A stretch of DNA of 45,193 bases, taken from the IMG/VR virus record IMGVR_UViG_3300027721_000025, positions 1-45,193 of that record. The stretch is one strand, 5' to 3'. The position numbers and the translations under genes were made by a program. The notes under the pieces are model-generated. The model was not told the DNA's origin, ran no database searches, and saw only the letters and a list, made by a program, of their open reading frames with translations. Below are positions 29,963 through 37,310 of this stretch, piece after piece; positions within the stretch are counted from its first letter, which is position 1; each line of letters opens with the position of its first letter. The stretch comes from a virus.

Positions 29963-30233
29963 TTCTATTTTGTTTTGATATGTAAAAATAAAGAGCTGTG
30001 ATGGCATTACCCCACTCTTTATACAATTCACTATTTGTATTCATCTCATTATAGAATTCTTCTTTTGTTAGAAGTTCACCAGGATTAGGTGGTTGACAGG
30101 AATTATCCTTACTATATGTTCCGTTTTGAAACATCGGATGAATCCACCGATTAGTTGCCATAGAATGTTCTACTTCATAACATTCATACACTTGGTCTAT
30201 GGTCTTAACCATATTGGGGTCTTGATTATTCAT
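29955..30233 (-). CDS. Hypothetical protein, 92 aa
   Basis: Begins MNNQDPNMVKTIDQVYECYE and includes NRWIHPMFQNGTYSKDNSCQ and a helical C-terminus (NAITALYFYISKQNRNE). Both ends overlap neighbours, so it is translationally coupled. No family is recognised. Confidence 0.65.
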   Translation of the reverse strand: MNNQDPNMVKTIDQVYECYEVEHSMATNRWIHPMFQNGTYSKDNSCQPPNPGELLTKEEFYNEMNTNSELYKEWGNAITALYFYISKQNRNE

Positions 30234-30549
30234 AATTAATTTCTTCTGTTATTTTATCTTTCAAATAAAATCTATATCCTGTTTTATATTCACCATTAAT
30301 TTCATAAATTCCACGATTAAAAACGTAAGTAAATGGGTATTCTTCACCTTCAAACCAAAATAATGTAACTTCATTTGATGACCCCAAAAAATATGAGAAT
30401 ATTCCATTATTTTGTCTTTTGCCATCGGCATATTTGTCAAAAAAATCATTCCAATCATCATAAACCTCATCAAGTTGTTTATATTTTCCCTTCATTTCTG
30501 TTGGGATTCTTGTATTGTATTTGTGGTTTTTAATCTCCATCTTTTTCAT
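30226..30549 (-). CDS. Hypothetical protein, 107 aa
   Basis: Begins MKKMEIKNHKYNTRIPTEMK (an alternative start is Met4) and is rich in Tyr and Trp with a beta-sheet pattern (NEVTLFWFEGEEYPFTYVFN). It overlaps 30530-30850 by 20 nt. Function is unknown. Confidence 0.65.
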   Translation of the reverse strand: MKKMEIKNHKYNTRIPTEMKGKYKQLDEVYDDWNDFFDKYADGKRQNNGIFSYFLGSSNEVTLFWFEGEEYPFTYVFNRGIYEINGEYKTGYRFYLKDKITEEINYE

Positions 30550-30850
30550 TTAAATCTATTATATTAGTATAATGTCCAACAATCATTTTCAAAATATATG
30601 ATTTGAAGGATTGTTTTTTATCCACCGGGATTGTATCACCTAACCATCTATCCCACCAATTCTTAATCCGTTGTTCTTCTAATGTTCCATACCAACTCCC
30701 ATCATATGTTAATAGAGTTTCACAGAATCTATGACAAGACATTGCTCCCATACAGGAATCACAAGCCAAATCTATTGGTAACCACCACTCACAATATTTT
30801 TTATGAGCATCTTTTAATATCTGTAATCTCTCATCTTTATTCCCCATCAA
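30530..30850 (-). CDS. Hypothetical Cys-rich protein, 106 aa
   Basis: Residues 20-45 carry clustered Cys and His: CEWWLPIDLACDSCMGAMSC followed by HRFCE, which could bind zinc. The rest is helical with Trp-rich text (NWWDRWLGDTIPVD). It overlaps both neighbours. No named family is recognised. Confidence 0.65.
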   Translation of the reverse strand: MMGNKDERLQILKDAHKKYCEWWLPIDLACDSCMGAMSCHRFCETLLTYDGSWYGTLEEQRIKNWWDRWLGDTIPVDKKQSFKSYILKMIVGHYTNIIDLNEKDGD

Positions 30851-31067
30851 ATCCTCCCTCTAATTCAAAGTCTTCACCTTCGTCAACCTTTTTATTGACA
30901 TATTCTCTTATTTCTTTCATATATTGTAAGAATCCCAATCTTAACCGGTGGAATTCTTCATCTTTGATTTCATCCCAATGACTATAGTGTTCAAAACAAT
31001 AGTCAATACCCTCTTCTTCCATTCTATATTGGACTGATTGCCAATATTCTAATTCGTCTTCTGTCAT
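30837..31067 (-). CDS. Hypothetical protein, paralogue of 29681-29962
   Basis: This 76-residue protein begins MTEDELEYWQSVQYRMEEEG and shares the GIDYCFEHYSHWDEIKDEEF core with 29681-29962. It differs at both ends. The two copies flank three unrelated genes. Function is unknown; the Cys-Phe-Glu-His-Tyr-Ser-His cluster is the most conserved part. Confidence 0.7.
   Translation of the reverse strand: MTEDELEYWQSVQYRMEEEGIDYCFEHYSHWDEIKDEEFHRLRLGFLQYMKEIREYVNKKVDEGEDFELEGGFDGE
30873..31019. repeat. Copy B of a 147-bp duplicated segment
   Basis: Direct repeat partner of 29720-29866; same strand orientation, no indels. Confidence 0.85.
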
Positions 31068-31231
31068 TTTGTTTCTTTTATAATTAATCGGACAATACCA
31101 CCCACTTTATTAAATTTATCCGCCCATTCTACATGAGTTTTTGGTTCACCAAATAATCCAAGGTATATTTTATCCGCCAAAGGTAAAACATTTGAATAAT
31201 CTTTCCAACTAATTTCTGATTTTTTATTCAT
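31064..31231 (-). CDS. Small hypothetical protein, 55 aa
   Basis: Reads MNKKSEISWKDYSNVLPLAD, then KIYLGLFGEPKTHVEWADKF and a basic tail. Its stop overlaps the start of 30837-31067 (ATGA). It begins 1 nt after the stop of the repeat protein 31233-31775. No family is recognised. Confidence 0.55.
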   Translation of the reverse strand: MNKKSEISWKDYSNVLPLADKIYLGLFGEPKTHVEWADKFNKVGGIVRLIIKETK

Positions 31232-31232
31232 T

Positions 31233-31775
31233 TTATTGTATTTCTTGTTTATTTGTTAGGTATAACTCCTCAACATCTTTTTCCAAGTAAAATTGTAATT
31301 GGTTATTGGTTGTTGTAATCTCTTTATATCGTTCCTCCGCCATATTAATGTGCTCATAAACATGACGCTTTGTTGTTGTTATCCCCTCTTTGTATTGTTC
31401 ATCCACCTGTTTTTGTAGACGCCAACCGAACTCCTGTGTTGATTTTACACCCACTTTGTAGTGTTCCTCCACCATTGATGTCCAATTAACGGAAATAGAA
31501 CCAGTTGTTGCGACCCCCACTTTGTAGTGTTCCTCCACCCATATCTTTGTGATGTCCTTAATTTGTTGATTAGACATACCAAACATATTTTCAAAAAACT
31601 TCCAAATTTCACTATAACTCACATAGACATACCCATTTTTTTTATTATGTTGCAGAATACATTTCCCATTTTTCATATGAAAGATATAATCAGGATATTC
31701 TTTCATTATAAATGGTTCCATATGATTGTAGTTATCGTTTAACCACTTGATACAAAGTTTTTCTATTTTAGTCAT
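31233..31775 (-). CDS. Small-domain family protein with four 22-residue repeats
   Basis: This 180-residue protein has an N-terminal domain (1-90) beginning MTKIEKLCIKWLNDNYNHME. It contains GKCILQHNKKNGYVYVSYSE and ends FFENMFGMSNQQIKDITKIW. Then come units starting VEEHYKVGVATT, VEEHYKVGVKST, VDEQYKEGITTT and AEERYKE-ITTT (one Gly lost), plus a partial VEELYL. The repeat period is exactly 22 residues. The first domain is shared with 33259-33654 and, more distantly, with 38242-39354 and 42650-43015. The repeat unit resembles the C-terminal helix-strand of that domain. No signal peptide. Function unknown. Confidence 0.75.
   Translation of the reverse strand: MTKIEKLCIKWLNDNYNHMEPFIMKEYPDYIFHMKNGKCILQHNKKNGYVYVSYSEIWKFFENMFGMSNQQIKDITKIWVEEHYKVGVATTGSISVNWTSMVEEHYKVGVKSTQEFGWRLQKQVDEQYKEGITTTKRHVYEHINMAEERYKEITTTNNQLQFYLEKDVEELYLTNKQEIQ
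31236..31538 (-). repeat. 66-bp in-frame repeats in 31233-31775
   Basis: Four units plus a partial one, with consensus V-[ED]-E-x-Y-K-x-G-[VI]-x-[TS]-T. The plus strand shows recurrent TGTTCCTCCACC (for example near 31465 and 31530), also present in 33182-33417. Confidence 0.85.
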
Positions 31776-32463
31776 TCTCTCGGATGTTTAATAATTCTTG
31801 CCAATACCCATCTTCCTGTTGGTATCTTCTAACAACCTCAACCTCATCAGGGAATCCCAATGATAATTTTTTCTGATTTGTATTATCAGCACTCATTATG
31901 GTTTTAAACAAATTTGTTTTAAAGGAACCGGATGTTCCTTTCATAAAAAAAATAAATTCTAATTCTGCGTTGTTCATATTTACTTTTGTTTTAATTTTTA
32001 TTGCGTTTCTAATATGGCTACACCCATCCCCTAACTTGTAATGAATCCACATACCATTTTTAAATCTACTATTGTCGTTAGTTAAACTAAACCTACCAAT
32101 TATATGCGGGTTACCATATTTAGATACCTTTATTGTATCACCTAAAGTAAAAACTTCACCATCTGATAATCGTTTTACTGAATGTATTGGATGGTATTTG
32201 GATTTATTTATATTATCCCAATCTTCATGCCCCTCATAGTAAAGATATTTTGTATCTCCAAATCTTGGTGACCAATACGACATTATTTCATAATTGTTTT
32301 CAATCACTTCTTCCCATAATTCAGGAAAATCATTAGGGTTAAACCAACTACCTTCCCAATAGAAATTATTTGTATTTTCGTTGTCTTTTTCTACTTTGGG
32401 TTCTAACACCTTACCTAACAATGGGCTTCCAGGGTAGGTTTTTATTAATTTATACTTTTTCAT
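31768..32463 (-). CDS. Hypothetical protein, 231 aa
   Basis: Begins MKKYKLIKTYPGSPLLGKVL and has FPELWEEVIENNYEIMSYWS. These recall a small domain (KLIKTYPGSP...WEEV) recurrent in phages of Bacteroidota. Further on are IHSVKRLSDGEVFTLGDTIK and a hydrophobic strand (ELEFIFFMKG). It overlaps 31233-31775 by 8 nt. Function is unknown. Confidence 0.75.
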   Translation of the reverse strand: MKKYKLIKTYPGSPLLGKVLEPKVEKDNENTNNFYWEGSWFNPNDFPELWEEVIENNYEIMSYWSPRFGDTKYLYYEGHEDWDNINKSKYHPIHSVKRLSDGEVFTLGDTIKVSKYGNPHIIGRFSLTNDNSRFKNGMWIHYKLGDGCSHIRNAIKIKTKVNMNNAELEFIFFMKGTSGSFKTNLFKTIMSADNTNQKKLSLGFPDEVEVVRRYQQEDGYWQELLNIREND

Positions 32464-32469
32464 ATCTAA

Positions 32470-32721
32470 TTAACACACTAAATCATCTATTTTAATTCCG
32501 TGTTCGTCCAATATTTCCAAAATACCATCACCCATTGCGTCAATACCATCAAAAACATCATTATTTGTGTTCTCGGTATTTTCAAATCGTCTTTCCATGG
32601 TTTTTCTCAATTGGAGAATATCCCATATTGCCATACTTAAATCTAATGATTTGACAGCTCTTAAATGAGCTATTCTATCATCAAAATCATTTAAATCAAA
32701 TTCTAAAATTGCTTTTGCCAT
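32470..32721 (-). CDS. Conserved small phage protein, 83 aa
   Basis: Begins MAKAILEFDLNDFDDRIAHL and has RAVKSLDLSMAIWDILQLRK. I recognise the FDLxDxDDRxxHLRAVKSLDM...LW wording from many phages; no function is assigned. A C-terminal acidic stretch precedes GILEILDEHGIKIDDL. It is the distal gene of a run starting at 33185. Confidence 0.75.
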   Translation of the reverse strand: MAKAILEFDLNDFDDRIAHLRAVKSLDLSMAIWDILQLRKTMERRFENTENTNNDVFDGIDAMGDGILEILDEHGIKIDDLVC

Positions 32722-32885
32722 AATTTTTTATAGTTTTTTTCATTATAATTATAAGGAATTTTTTTCTAAATTCCAACACATATCCAACCATTCCCCACCA
32801 TCGTAATTCTATTAATTTATTTAATATTAACGAGGTTATTTTTAATAAAAAAAATAAGACATTATTAATTATACCCATTTTTTTT

Positions 32886-33185
32886 CTAATCTCCGAATGT
32901 GTTAGAGTTTAATCTCCACACACTTCTTATTTTACCAATCAATTCATCAAAGTTATCACTAACATCATCTTGGGGACAACTATCACCCCAACTTTTACCT
33001 TCCGGTGTTTTTAACCAATACTCTACTTTCATTGAGTTTGTTTTTTCATCATAGTAAATTGAGATGCTTTCTACAATTGCATCATAAATAGCTAAATGGT
33101 CACCAGGTTTACCATTACTATTACTATGTCTTGAGATACCGTAAACGCTACTGTTAAGTTCGTAAAGTTCGTAATTTGTTTTCAT
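32886..33185 (-). CDS. Hypothetical protein, 99 aa
   Basis: Begins MKTNYELYELNSSVYGISRH and includes VEYWLKTPEGKSWGDSCPQD, a beta-strand-rich body resembling a small conserved phage protein. It follows the repeat gene at an ATGA junction when that gene's final frame is used (33182-33184). Confidence 0.65.
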   Translation of the reverse strand: MKTNYELYELNSSVYGISRHSNSNGKPGDHLAIYDAIVESISIYYDEKTNSMKVEYWLKTPEGKSWGDSCPQDDVSDNFDELIGKIRSVWRLNSNTFGD

Positions 33186-33258
33186 AATTTTTTAATTTTT
33201 GTTTTGTAATGTTCCTCCACCAATACGAATTCACGACCCAAAGTTTTAGACGTTGTTG
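33182..33258 (-). pseudogene. Frameshifted C-terminus of 33259-33654
   Basis: In the next frame the repeats continue: DYETMVEEHYKLGITTTSKT, LGREFVLVEEHYKTKIKKL, then a stop that overlaps the start of 32886-33185 by an ATGA junction. That junction is what an intact gene would show, so the original gene probably ended at 33182. Confidence 0.7.
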
Positions 33259-33417
33259 TTATCCCCAATTTGTAATGTTCCTCCACCATGGTTTCGTAAT
33301 CCTTAAAGAATCCGGAGTTGTTGTCGCCCCCAATTTGAAATGTTCCTCCACCGAAAAGTTACGGGGATTGGCACACACGATAGTTGTTGTCGCCCCCAAT
33401 TTGAAATGTTCCTCCAC
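33182..33417 (-). repeat. 66-bp repeats with one 65-bp unit
   Basis: Four units carry VEEH[FY]K[LT]. Unit spacing is 66, 65 and 66 nt. The 65-nt unit lacks one T in a GATTCTTTAAGG stretch, which moves the remaining units out of frame. Confidence 0.85.
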
Positions 33418-33654
33418 CCATTCCTTCGTTAATCCCTGAATTTGCGTGTAATTCATACTAAAATAGTTTTCAAAAAACGACCAAATTTCCCTATAATTGA
33501 TATAAGCACGCCCATTTTTTTTATTGTAATCAAAGATAAGTTTACCATTTTTTATATAGAAAACATAATTAGGATATTCCGGTGATTCAAATATTTCTAA
33601 ATCACCGTAGTTATCGTTTAACCATTTGACACCTATTTTATTTAACTTGCTCAT
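33259..33654 (-). CDS. Small-domain family protein with 22-residue repeats, probably frameshifted
   Basis: The 131-residue reading begins MSKLNKIGVKWLNDNYGDLE, nearly the same as 31233-31775, with GKLIFDYNKKNGRAYINYRE and FFENYFSMNYTQIQGLTKEW. Two in-frame repeats (VEEHFKLGATTT) follow. It then runs out of frame near 33310 and ends in an unrelated KPWWRNITNWG tail. One missing base restores two more repeats to 33182. Whether this is a real inactivation, phase variation or a sequence error cannot be told here. Confidence 0.7.
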   Translation of the reverse strand: MSKLNKIGVKWLNDNYGDLEIFESPEYPNYVFYIKNGKLIFDYNKKNGRAYINYREIWSFFENYFSMNYTQIQGLTKEWVEEHFKLGATTTIVCANPRNFSVEEHFKLGATTTPDSLRITKPWWRNITNWG

Positions 33655-34046
33655 AATTTTTTAATCCATTTATTATCCGAGTTCAACAAAAATTCTCCAA
33701 CAAAATCTTTTCCACGATTCCATTCATCTGGGCCGATAAGCGATAATGTTAATTCTTCAGCAAAGATATATAAAAAATATGACTTTCCAACTATTGGCTC
33801 AAAAGAAATTTTAGATTCCCAAACCATAATAGATGTATTGTACTCATCATACATTTTTTCAATCCTTTCTTTTATCTCTTGATGTTCCCTGTTGAAGACA
33901 TCCATCATCTTTTTTGACGCTTCACTTCTAAACAAGGGAACATTGGGTAAATCAAAACTTTGACTACCGTTACTGGTGGGATATGTCCTTAACTTTGCAT
34001 CATACCCATCTTTTTCACTCCAAACAATTAAATCAGGTCTTTTCAA
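33651..34046 (-). CDS. Hypothetical protein, 131 aa
   Basis: Begins MKRPDLIVWSEKDGYDAKLR and contains FDLPNVPLFRSEASKKMMDV, with a central helix (REHQEIKERIEKMYDEYN) and a beta-rich C-terminus. I recall the 'DLIVWDEKNGYDAKSRxYPTN' wording from Bacteroidota phages, with no known function. It overlaps both neighbours by 4 nt. Confidence 0.7.
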   Translation of the reverse strand: MKRPDLIVWSEKDGYDAKLRTYPTSNGSQSFDLPNVPLFRSEASKKMMDVFNREHQEIKERIEKMYDEYNTSIMVWESKISFEPIVGKSYFLYIFAEELTLSLIGPDEWNRGKDFVGEFLLNSDNKWIKKL

Positions 34047-34297
34047 TTTAAATAACTTTCTTTGTTTATAACAATTTCACATCCTGTGAAATCGCTTAAT
34101 TTCTGACTCTCCTTTTCAGTATTTTCCCACAATATTTTATTACCTGAAGTGGTTGTAATTGTTACAAATAAGGCCGGAGAATCTTTAACCCATTCATTAT
34201 TTTCATTTAATGTGTTCCTATCAAACACCGTATACTCCGAGACAATACAACCAGGGTAAAAACATTCAATTAATTTATCAAATATTTTTCTTGTCAT
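34043..34297 (-). CDS. Hypothetical protein, 84 aa
   Basis: Begins MTRKIFDKLIECFYPGCIVS; a beta-rich small protein with two Cys and a C-terminal FTGCEIVINKESYL. It overlaps 33651-34046 and 34294-34449 by 4 nt each. Function is unknown. Confidence 0.65.
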   Translation of the reverse strand: MTRKIFDKLIECFYPGCIVSEYTVFDRNTLNENNEWVKDSPALFVTITTTSGNKILWENTEKESQKLSDFTGCEIVINKESYLN

Positions 34298-34449
34298 ACA
34301 ATAATAGAACTAATAATCAAATAAATTATTAACGACACCACTATATTATAGATGTAGTTTATCATTTCCTCTTTTAAGGTTGGTTTAGGTTTTGAATAGG
34401 AGTATACCACTAGTCTAAAAATGGTTACCCAAAATATAATGTTCATCAT
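34294..34449 (-). CDS. Small membrane protein, 51 aa
   Basis: Reads MMNIIFWVTIFRLVVYSYSK, then PKPTLKEEMI, then NIVVSLIIYLIISSIIV: two hydrophobic segments around a charged loop. The stop overlaps the next start (ATGA), which supports it being real. It is first in the run to 32470. Confidence 0.55.
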   Translation of the reverse strand: MMNIIFWVTIFRLVVYSYSKPKPTLKEEMINYIYNIVVSLIIYLIISSIIV

Positions 34450-34509
34450 ACCATCAAGTATAATAAAAATATTTTTAATAAAAAGTTGTTGTGTTAGTTT
34501 TTTTTTATA

Positions 34510-34517
34510 TATCTTTG
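34510..34517 (+). promoter_or_regulatory. TATCTTTG box of the ClpP operon
   Basis: A plus-strand TAnnTTTG element, 34 nt before the ATG at 34552; probable promoter of 34552-36442. The transcript would have a conventional leader here. Confidence 0.65.
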
Positions 34518-34551
34518 TGGTCTAAATAATATTAATCTAAAACACTTTAAA

Positions 34552-34788
34552 ATGGGAAAACCAAGCACAAGAGGTAAATATGTTGTTAAAGCAGGTCTTT
34601 ACGACATTTATGTTAAAATAATGTCCAAACCGGACGCAACAAAAAAACACGGATATTCAATGTCCTACGAGTTTTGTATCTACAAATCCGGAAAACTTAT
34701 TGAGAAGGGATTAAAATCAAGAGATGCTGCCGTGGCGAAGGCACTCACAATTGTTCCATCTAAACCAAAACAAAAACAAAAAGCATAA
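34552..34788 (+). CDS. Small basic hypothetical protein upstream of clpP
   Basis: Reads MGKPSTRGKYVVKAGLYDIY and has GLKSRDAAVAKALTIVPSKP, ending in a Lys/Gln tail. It is first in the operon and overlaps the clpP start by one base (TAATG). It may be an adaptor or a DNA-binding protein; no family is recognised. Confidence 0.7.
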   Translation: MGKPSTRGKYVVKAGLYDIYVKIMSKPDATKKHGYSMSYEFCIYKSGKLIEKGLKSRDAAVAKALTIVPSKPKQKQKA

Positions 34789-35522
34789 TGAATTACGGAA
34801 AAGATTTTCAAAAGTTCGCAATGAGCGAAAGTAATATCTCGGGACTTGATTTACATAACTACCAACAACATATCGTGGGAATGACCCCTTATATATTGGA
34901 AGAAAGAGAATTGAGAGCAACCCAAATGGATATTTTCTCCCGACTTATGATGGACCGAATTATTTGGGTATCCGGTCCTGTTGAGAGCAAGATGGCATCA
35001 ATCATTCAAGCCCAACTTATCTACCTTGATACCACAGACAAAAAAGATGTGAATCTTTACCTTGATACCCCAGGTGGAAGTGTATTATCCGGACTTGGAA
35101 TTAGAGACACAATGAATTACATCAAAGCCGATGTAACAACATTAAATGTTGGGATGTGTGCCTCTATGGGTTCAGTGTTAGTATCTTCAGGAGCCAAAGG
35201 AAAAAGAAGTTCATTAATCTTTTCAAAAGTTATGACCCATATGGTGTCTCACGGAACATCTGGTAATGTCCAAGACACTCGTATCAATCAATTAGAAGCG
35301 GAGAAGTATAACTATATGTTATTTAAAATCTTGGCGGAGAATTGTGGAAAATCATTTGATGAAATGTATGAATCCTCAAGACACGACAAGTGGTTCAATT
35401 CTGATGACGCAAAAGCGTTCGGATTAATTGATAACATCGTTGGTTTAGAAACAAATAAATCTATGACCGAGATGATGATGGGATTTGATGAGTTTTATTC
35501 TAAAGAAATTCTAAAACGATAA
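34788..35522 (+). CDS. clpP: ClpP-like serine protease
   Basis: This 244-residue protein has an N-terminus (MNYGKDFQKF, then MTPYILEERELRATQMDIFS, 32-51) that follows Bacteroidota ClpP wording. DTPGGSVLSGLGI and GMCASMGSVLVSSGAKGKR give the nucleophile Ser126; MTHMVSHG provides His151; RHDKWFNSDDAKAFGLID provides Asp200. All three triad residues are present. The usual MIHQPxGG loop reads MTHMVSHG, an unusual substitution near the active site. No ClpX/ClpA partner is seen, so it either uses the host ATPase or works as a prohead-type or regulatory protease. Confidence 0.92.
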   Translation: MNYGKDFQKFAMSESNISGLDLHNYQQHIVGMTPYILEERELRATQMDIFSRLMMDRIIWVSGPVESKMASIIQAQLIYLDTTDKKDVNLYLDTPGGSVLSGLGIRDTMNYIKADVTTLNVGMCASMGSVLVSSGAKGKRSSLIFSKVMTHMVSHGTSGNVQDTRINQLEAEKYNYMLFKILAENCGKSFDEMYESSRHDKWFNSDDAKAFGLIDNIVGLETNKSMTEMMMGFDEFYSKEILKR

Positions 35523-35526
35523 TACA

Positions 35527-36066
35527 ATGGCAAACACGATGACAACTTATGTTAAGGTAGGAAATCTTAACGAAGAAACTTTTAACAAATTAAAAAGTAT
35601 TCTTGATAAAAATAGCGATGATACGTCATATGTTGATATTGTAAATCACGTCAATAAATTATACGGTACTGAATTTACAGAACCGGACAATTTTATGGAT
35701 AGGGAATGGATGGATGAGAATATTGGAACAAAATGGATAACCATTGAGTGTGATATAGATGAATATTCTTCAGAGGTTGATTTGGTTATTGAATCCTCTT
35801 GGGCAGTCCCAACCCAGTATCTTCAAAAGATTGTTGAGTTTATTGGTGGTGATGTTGTTGTTTATGGAACTTACGAAGACGATGGTTACGACCCAATCGG
35901 AGCATTTGTATATGCGGTGGGTTACGATGATATTGAAGATTACGATGAGGTTGAAACCGACAAAATGTTTCAGGACGATGATTATATGGAAGAGATTTAC
36001 GATGGTTTATATGAACTCCGTGATTCTTTATATGAAGGTTATCTTGAAGTAAAAAACGAAGAATAA
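35527..36066 (+). CDS. Acidic hypothetical protein in the clpP operon
   Basis: This 179-residue protein begins MANTMTTYVKVGNLNEETFN and is strongly acidic toward the C-terminus. It has clustered WxxENIGTKWITIECDIDEY text and YGTYEDDGYDPIGAFVYAVG. The FxDxEWMDxNIGxKWxxIE pattern recurs in phage proteins of unknown function. It lies 4 nt after clpP. Confidence 0.7.
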   Translation: MANTMTTYVKVGNLNEETFNKLKSILDKNSDDTSYVDIVNHVNKLYGTEFTEPDNFMDREWMDENIGTKWITIECDIDEYSSEVDLVIESSWAVPTQYLQKIVEFIGGDVVVYGTYEDDGYDPIGAFVYAVGYDDIEDYDEVETDKMFQDDDYMEEIYDGLYELRDSLYEGYLEVKNEE

Positions 36067-36069
36067 ATT

Positions 36070-36168
36070 ATGGAACCATTATTTGTGGGAATCGGAATAG
36101 GATTTATTTTAGGCGCTGCGGTAGTAGGGTTTTTTTGGAGTGAATATAAAAAATCAGAAAATGAGTAA
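36070..36168 (+). CDS. Tiny membrane protein, 32 aa
   Basis: Reads MEPLFVGIGIGFILGAAVVG, then FFWSEYKKSENE: one glycine-rich transmembrane helix with a charged tail. It lies 3 nt after the previous stop, and its own stop overlaps the next ATG (ATGAGTAA), so translation is coupled. Confidence 0.55.
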   Translation: MEPLFVGIGIGFILGAAVVGFFWSEYKKSENE

Positions 36169-36442
36169 ACAAGAAACGCTTGAAGAAGTGAAAGATTTAT
36201 CATATTGGAAAGAAAATGCGGAAGAAGATTACTTACAAGTACCGATTAGTGTGTTGAGATATATCTCTGAACTTGAGCAAAGAAGTTATAGCGAGGAGGA
36301 AGTTAGAGAGTTATTAGAAACACAAAGAGGTAATTGTTATGTTGCATTACTATCTCACACAAAGAATGATGACACGTCATCAATAGCTTTACAAGCGCCG
36401 GAACCTGGTGGTAAAAATGGGACCTGGGTTAAATCAATTTAA
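36161..36442 (+). CDS. Hypothetical protein, 93 aa
   Basis: I start it at the ATG that overlaps the preceding stop (MSKQETLEEVKDLSYWKENA) rather than a GTG 21 nt upstream. It is acidic and helical, with DYLQVPISVLRYISELEQRS followed by YSEEEVRELLETQRGNCYVA, the pattern of phage proteins carrying a 'YTEEEVRELL' segment. It is last in the clpP operon, before a terminator. Confidence 0.65.
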   Translation: MSKQETLEEVKDLSYWKENAEEDYLQVPISVLRYISELEQRSYSEEEVRELLETQRGNCYVALLSHTKNDDTSSIALQAPEPGGKNGTWVKSI

Positions 36443-36453
36443 CAAAAAATAAA

Positions 36454-36480
36454 AACCCTCACTTAACGGTGGGGGTTTCT
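36454..36480. terminator. Terminator after the clpP operon
   Basis: AACCCTCAC...GTGGGGGTT stem (36454-36478), T-rich on the plus strand. It is shared with the convergent 36483-36794. Confidence 0.7.
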
Positions 36481-36482
36481 TT

Positions 36483-36794
36483 TTAAAATAAATTGAGGGA
36501 TGTAATTCGTTTATCCGTAATCCTTTCAACAACTTCAGCCATCAAAGATTTTAATCTTTTATAATCAATACCTAATTGATTTGTGATATCACTAATGGTT
36601 TTAATACTAAACGCCATATCATCACCTATTTCATCATAAATAATGATAATATCACCATTTCTCGTTGATATCCATTGTTCTTCGTCACCATAAGTATCAT
36701 TTCTTCTCATTTTGGAAACTACTTTTTTCTCCAATGGACCAATAAATTTGATGATAACATCAATTAATTTATTTTCAGTAATCAATACTTTCAT
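36483..36794 (-). CDS. Leader-bearing small protein, possible member of the WF-domain family
   Basis: This 103-residue protein begins MKVLITENKLIDVIIKFIGP. A beta-rich middle (NGDIIIIYDEIGDDMAFSIK) is followed by LGIDYKRLKSLMAEVVERI. The order helix, G-D-I-I strand, LG-x-x-x-x-x-L-x-x-x-x-x-x helix parallels 42650-43015 and 36891-37283. The leader directly precedes the first helix. Function is unknown. Confidence 0.7.
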   Translation of the reverse strand: MKVLITENKLIDVIIKFIGPLEKKVVSKMRRNDTYGDEEQWISTRNGDIIIIYDEIGDDMAFSIKTISDITNQLGIDYKRLKSLMAEVVERITDKRITSLNLF

Positions 36795-36890
36795 ACTATT
36801 AAATACTATTATTTTCCATTATAATGTAATATAACCCAATATTAAGACATTTTTTTCCACTAAAAGTGGTATTTTGGTAAATATTTTCCA

Positions 36891-37283
36891 CTATTCTATT
36901 GTTTTAACAGGAATATTAAAGTTATCCCAAAACCAATCAATAAATGGTTTGTGCCATCTATGACCAAATAAACCATTTAATTGGTCTAATTTATCAGTAT
37001 CTTCAAACTCTAATATAGGCGATTCACTTATATTTTCTTTATTCTGTTCCTCACCCCAACCTGAACCTTCTTCACTACGCCAATAATCCTCACCATACCA
37101 TCTGAATAGAGTGTTATCGCCACCATCTTCATAATCATCTGTATAGAATTCTACGGCGTAATCAACTTCATTACCCCAATCATCTATGCCGGGTGTCCAT
37201 CCAATATTATCAACATCAAACATACTATTAATATATTTGAGTATTAAATCATACACTTTATCTTCAGTTATTATAAATTTCAT
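36891..37283 (-). CDS. Leader-bearing WF-domain family protein
   Basis: This 130-residue protein begins MKFIITEDKVYDLILKYINS, has an acidic middle, and ends LNGLFGHRWHKPFIDWFWDN then FNIPVKTIE. The terminal W-F-x-D-N-F-N-I-P-V is the family hallmark (compare EWFKERYNLPV in 40672-40929). TATTTAT lies 6 nt before the ATG. Function is unknown. Confidence 0.7.
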   Translation of the reverse strand: MKFIITEDKVYDLILKYINSMFDVDNIGWTPGIDDWGNEVDYAVEFYTDDYEDGGDNTLFRWYGEDYWRSEEGSGWGEEQNKENISESPILEFEDTDKLDQLNGLFGHRWHKPFIDWFWDNFNIPVKTIE

Positions 37284-37289
37284 ATTTAT

Positions 37290-37296
37290 ATAAATA
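37290..37296 (-). promoter_or_regulatory. TATTTAT box 6 nt before 36891-37283
   Basis: Minus-strand TATTTAT, then ATAAAT, then ATG. Confidence 0.5.
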
Positions 37297-37310
37297 TTCC
37301 TTATATTAAA

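Noticed and set aside
32696-32878. Possible 60-residue membrane protein in the gap between 32470-32721 and 32886-33185
   Set aside because: It overlaps the start of the confident gene 32470-32721, its second half has no coding character, and it lacks a promoter or coupled start. The 164-bp gap may be a leader region; I see nothing else in it.
35759-36052. Frame within 35527-36066 on the same strand
   Set aside because: It is an out-of-frame shadow; the 35527 frame has family-like wording and the operon spacing.
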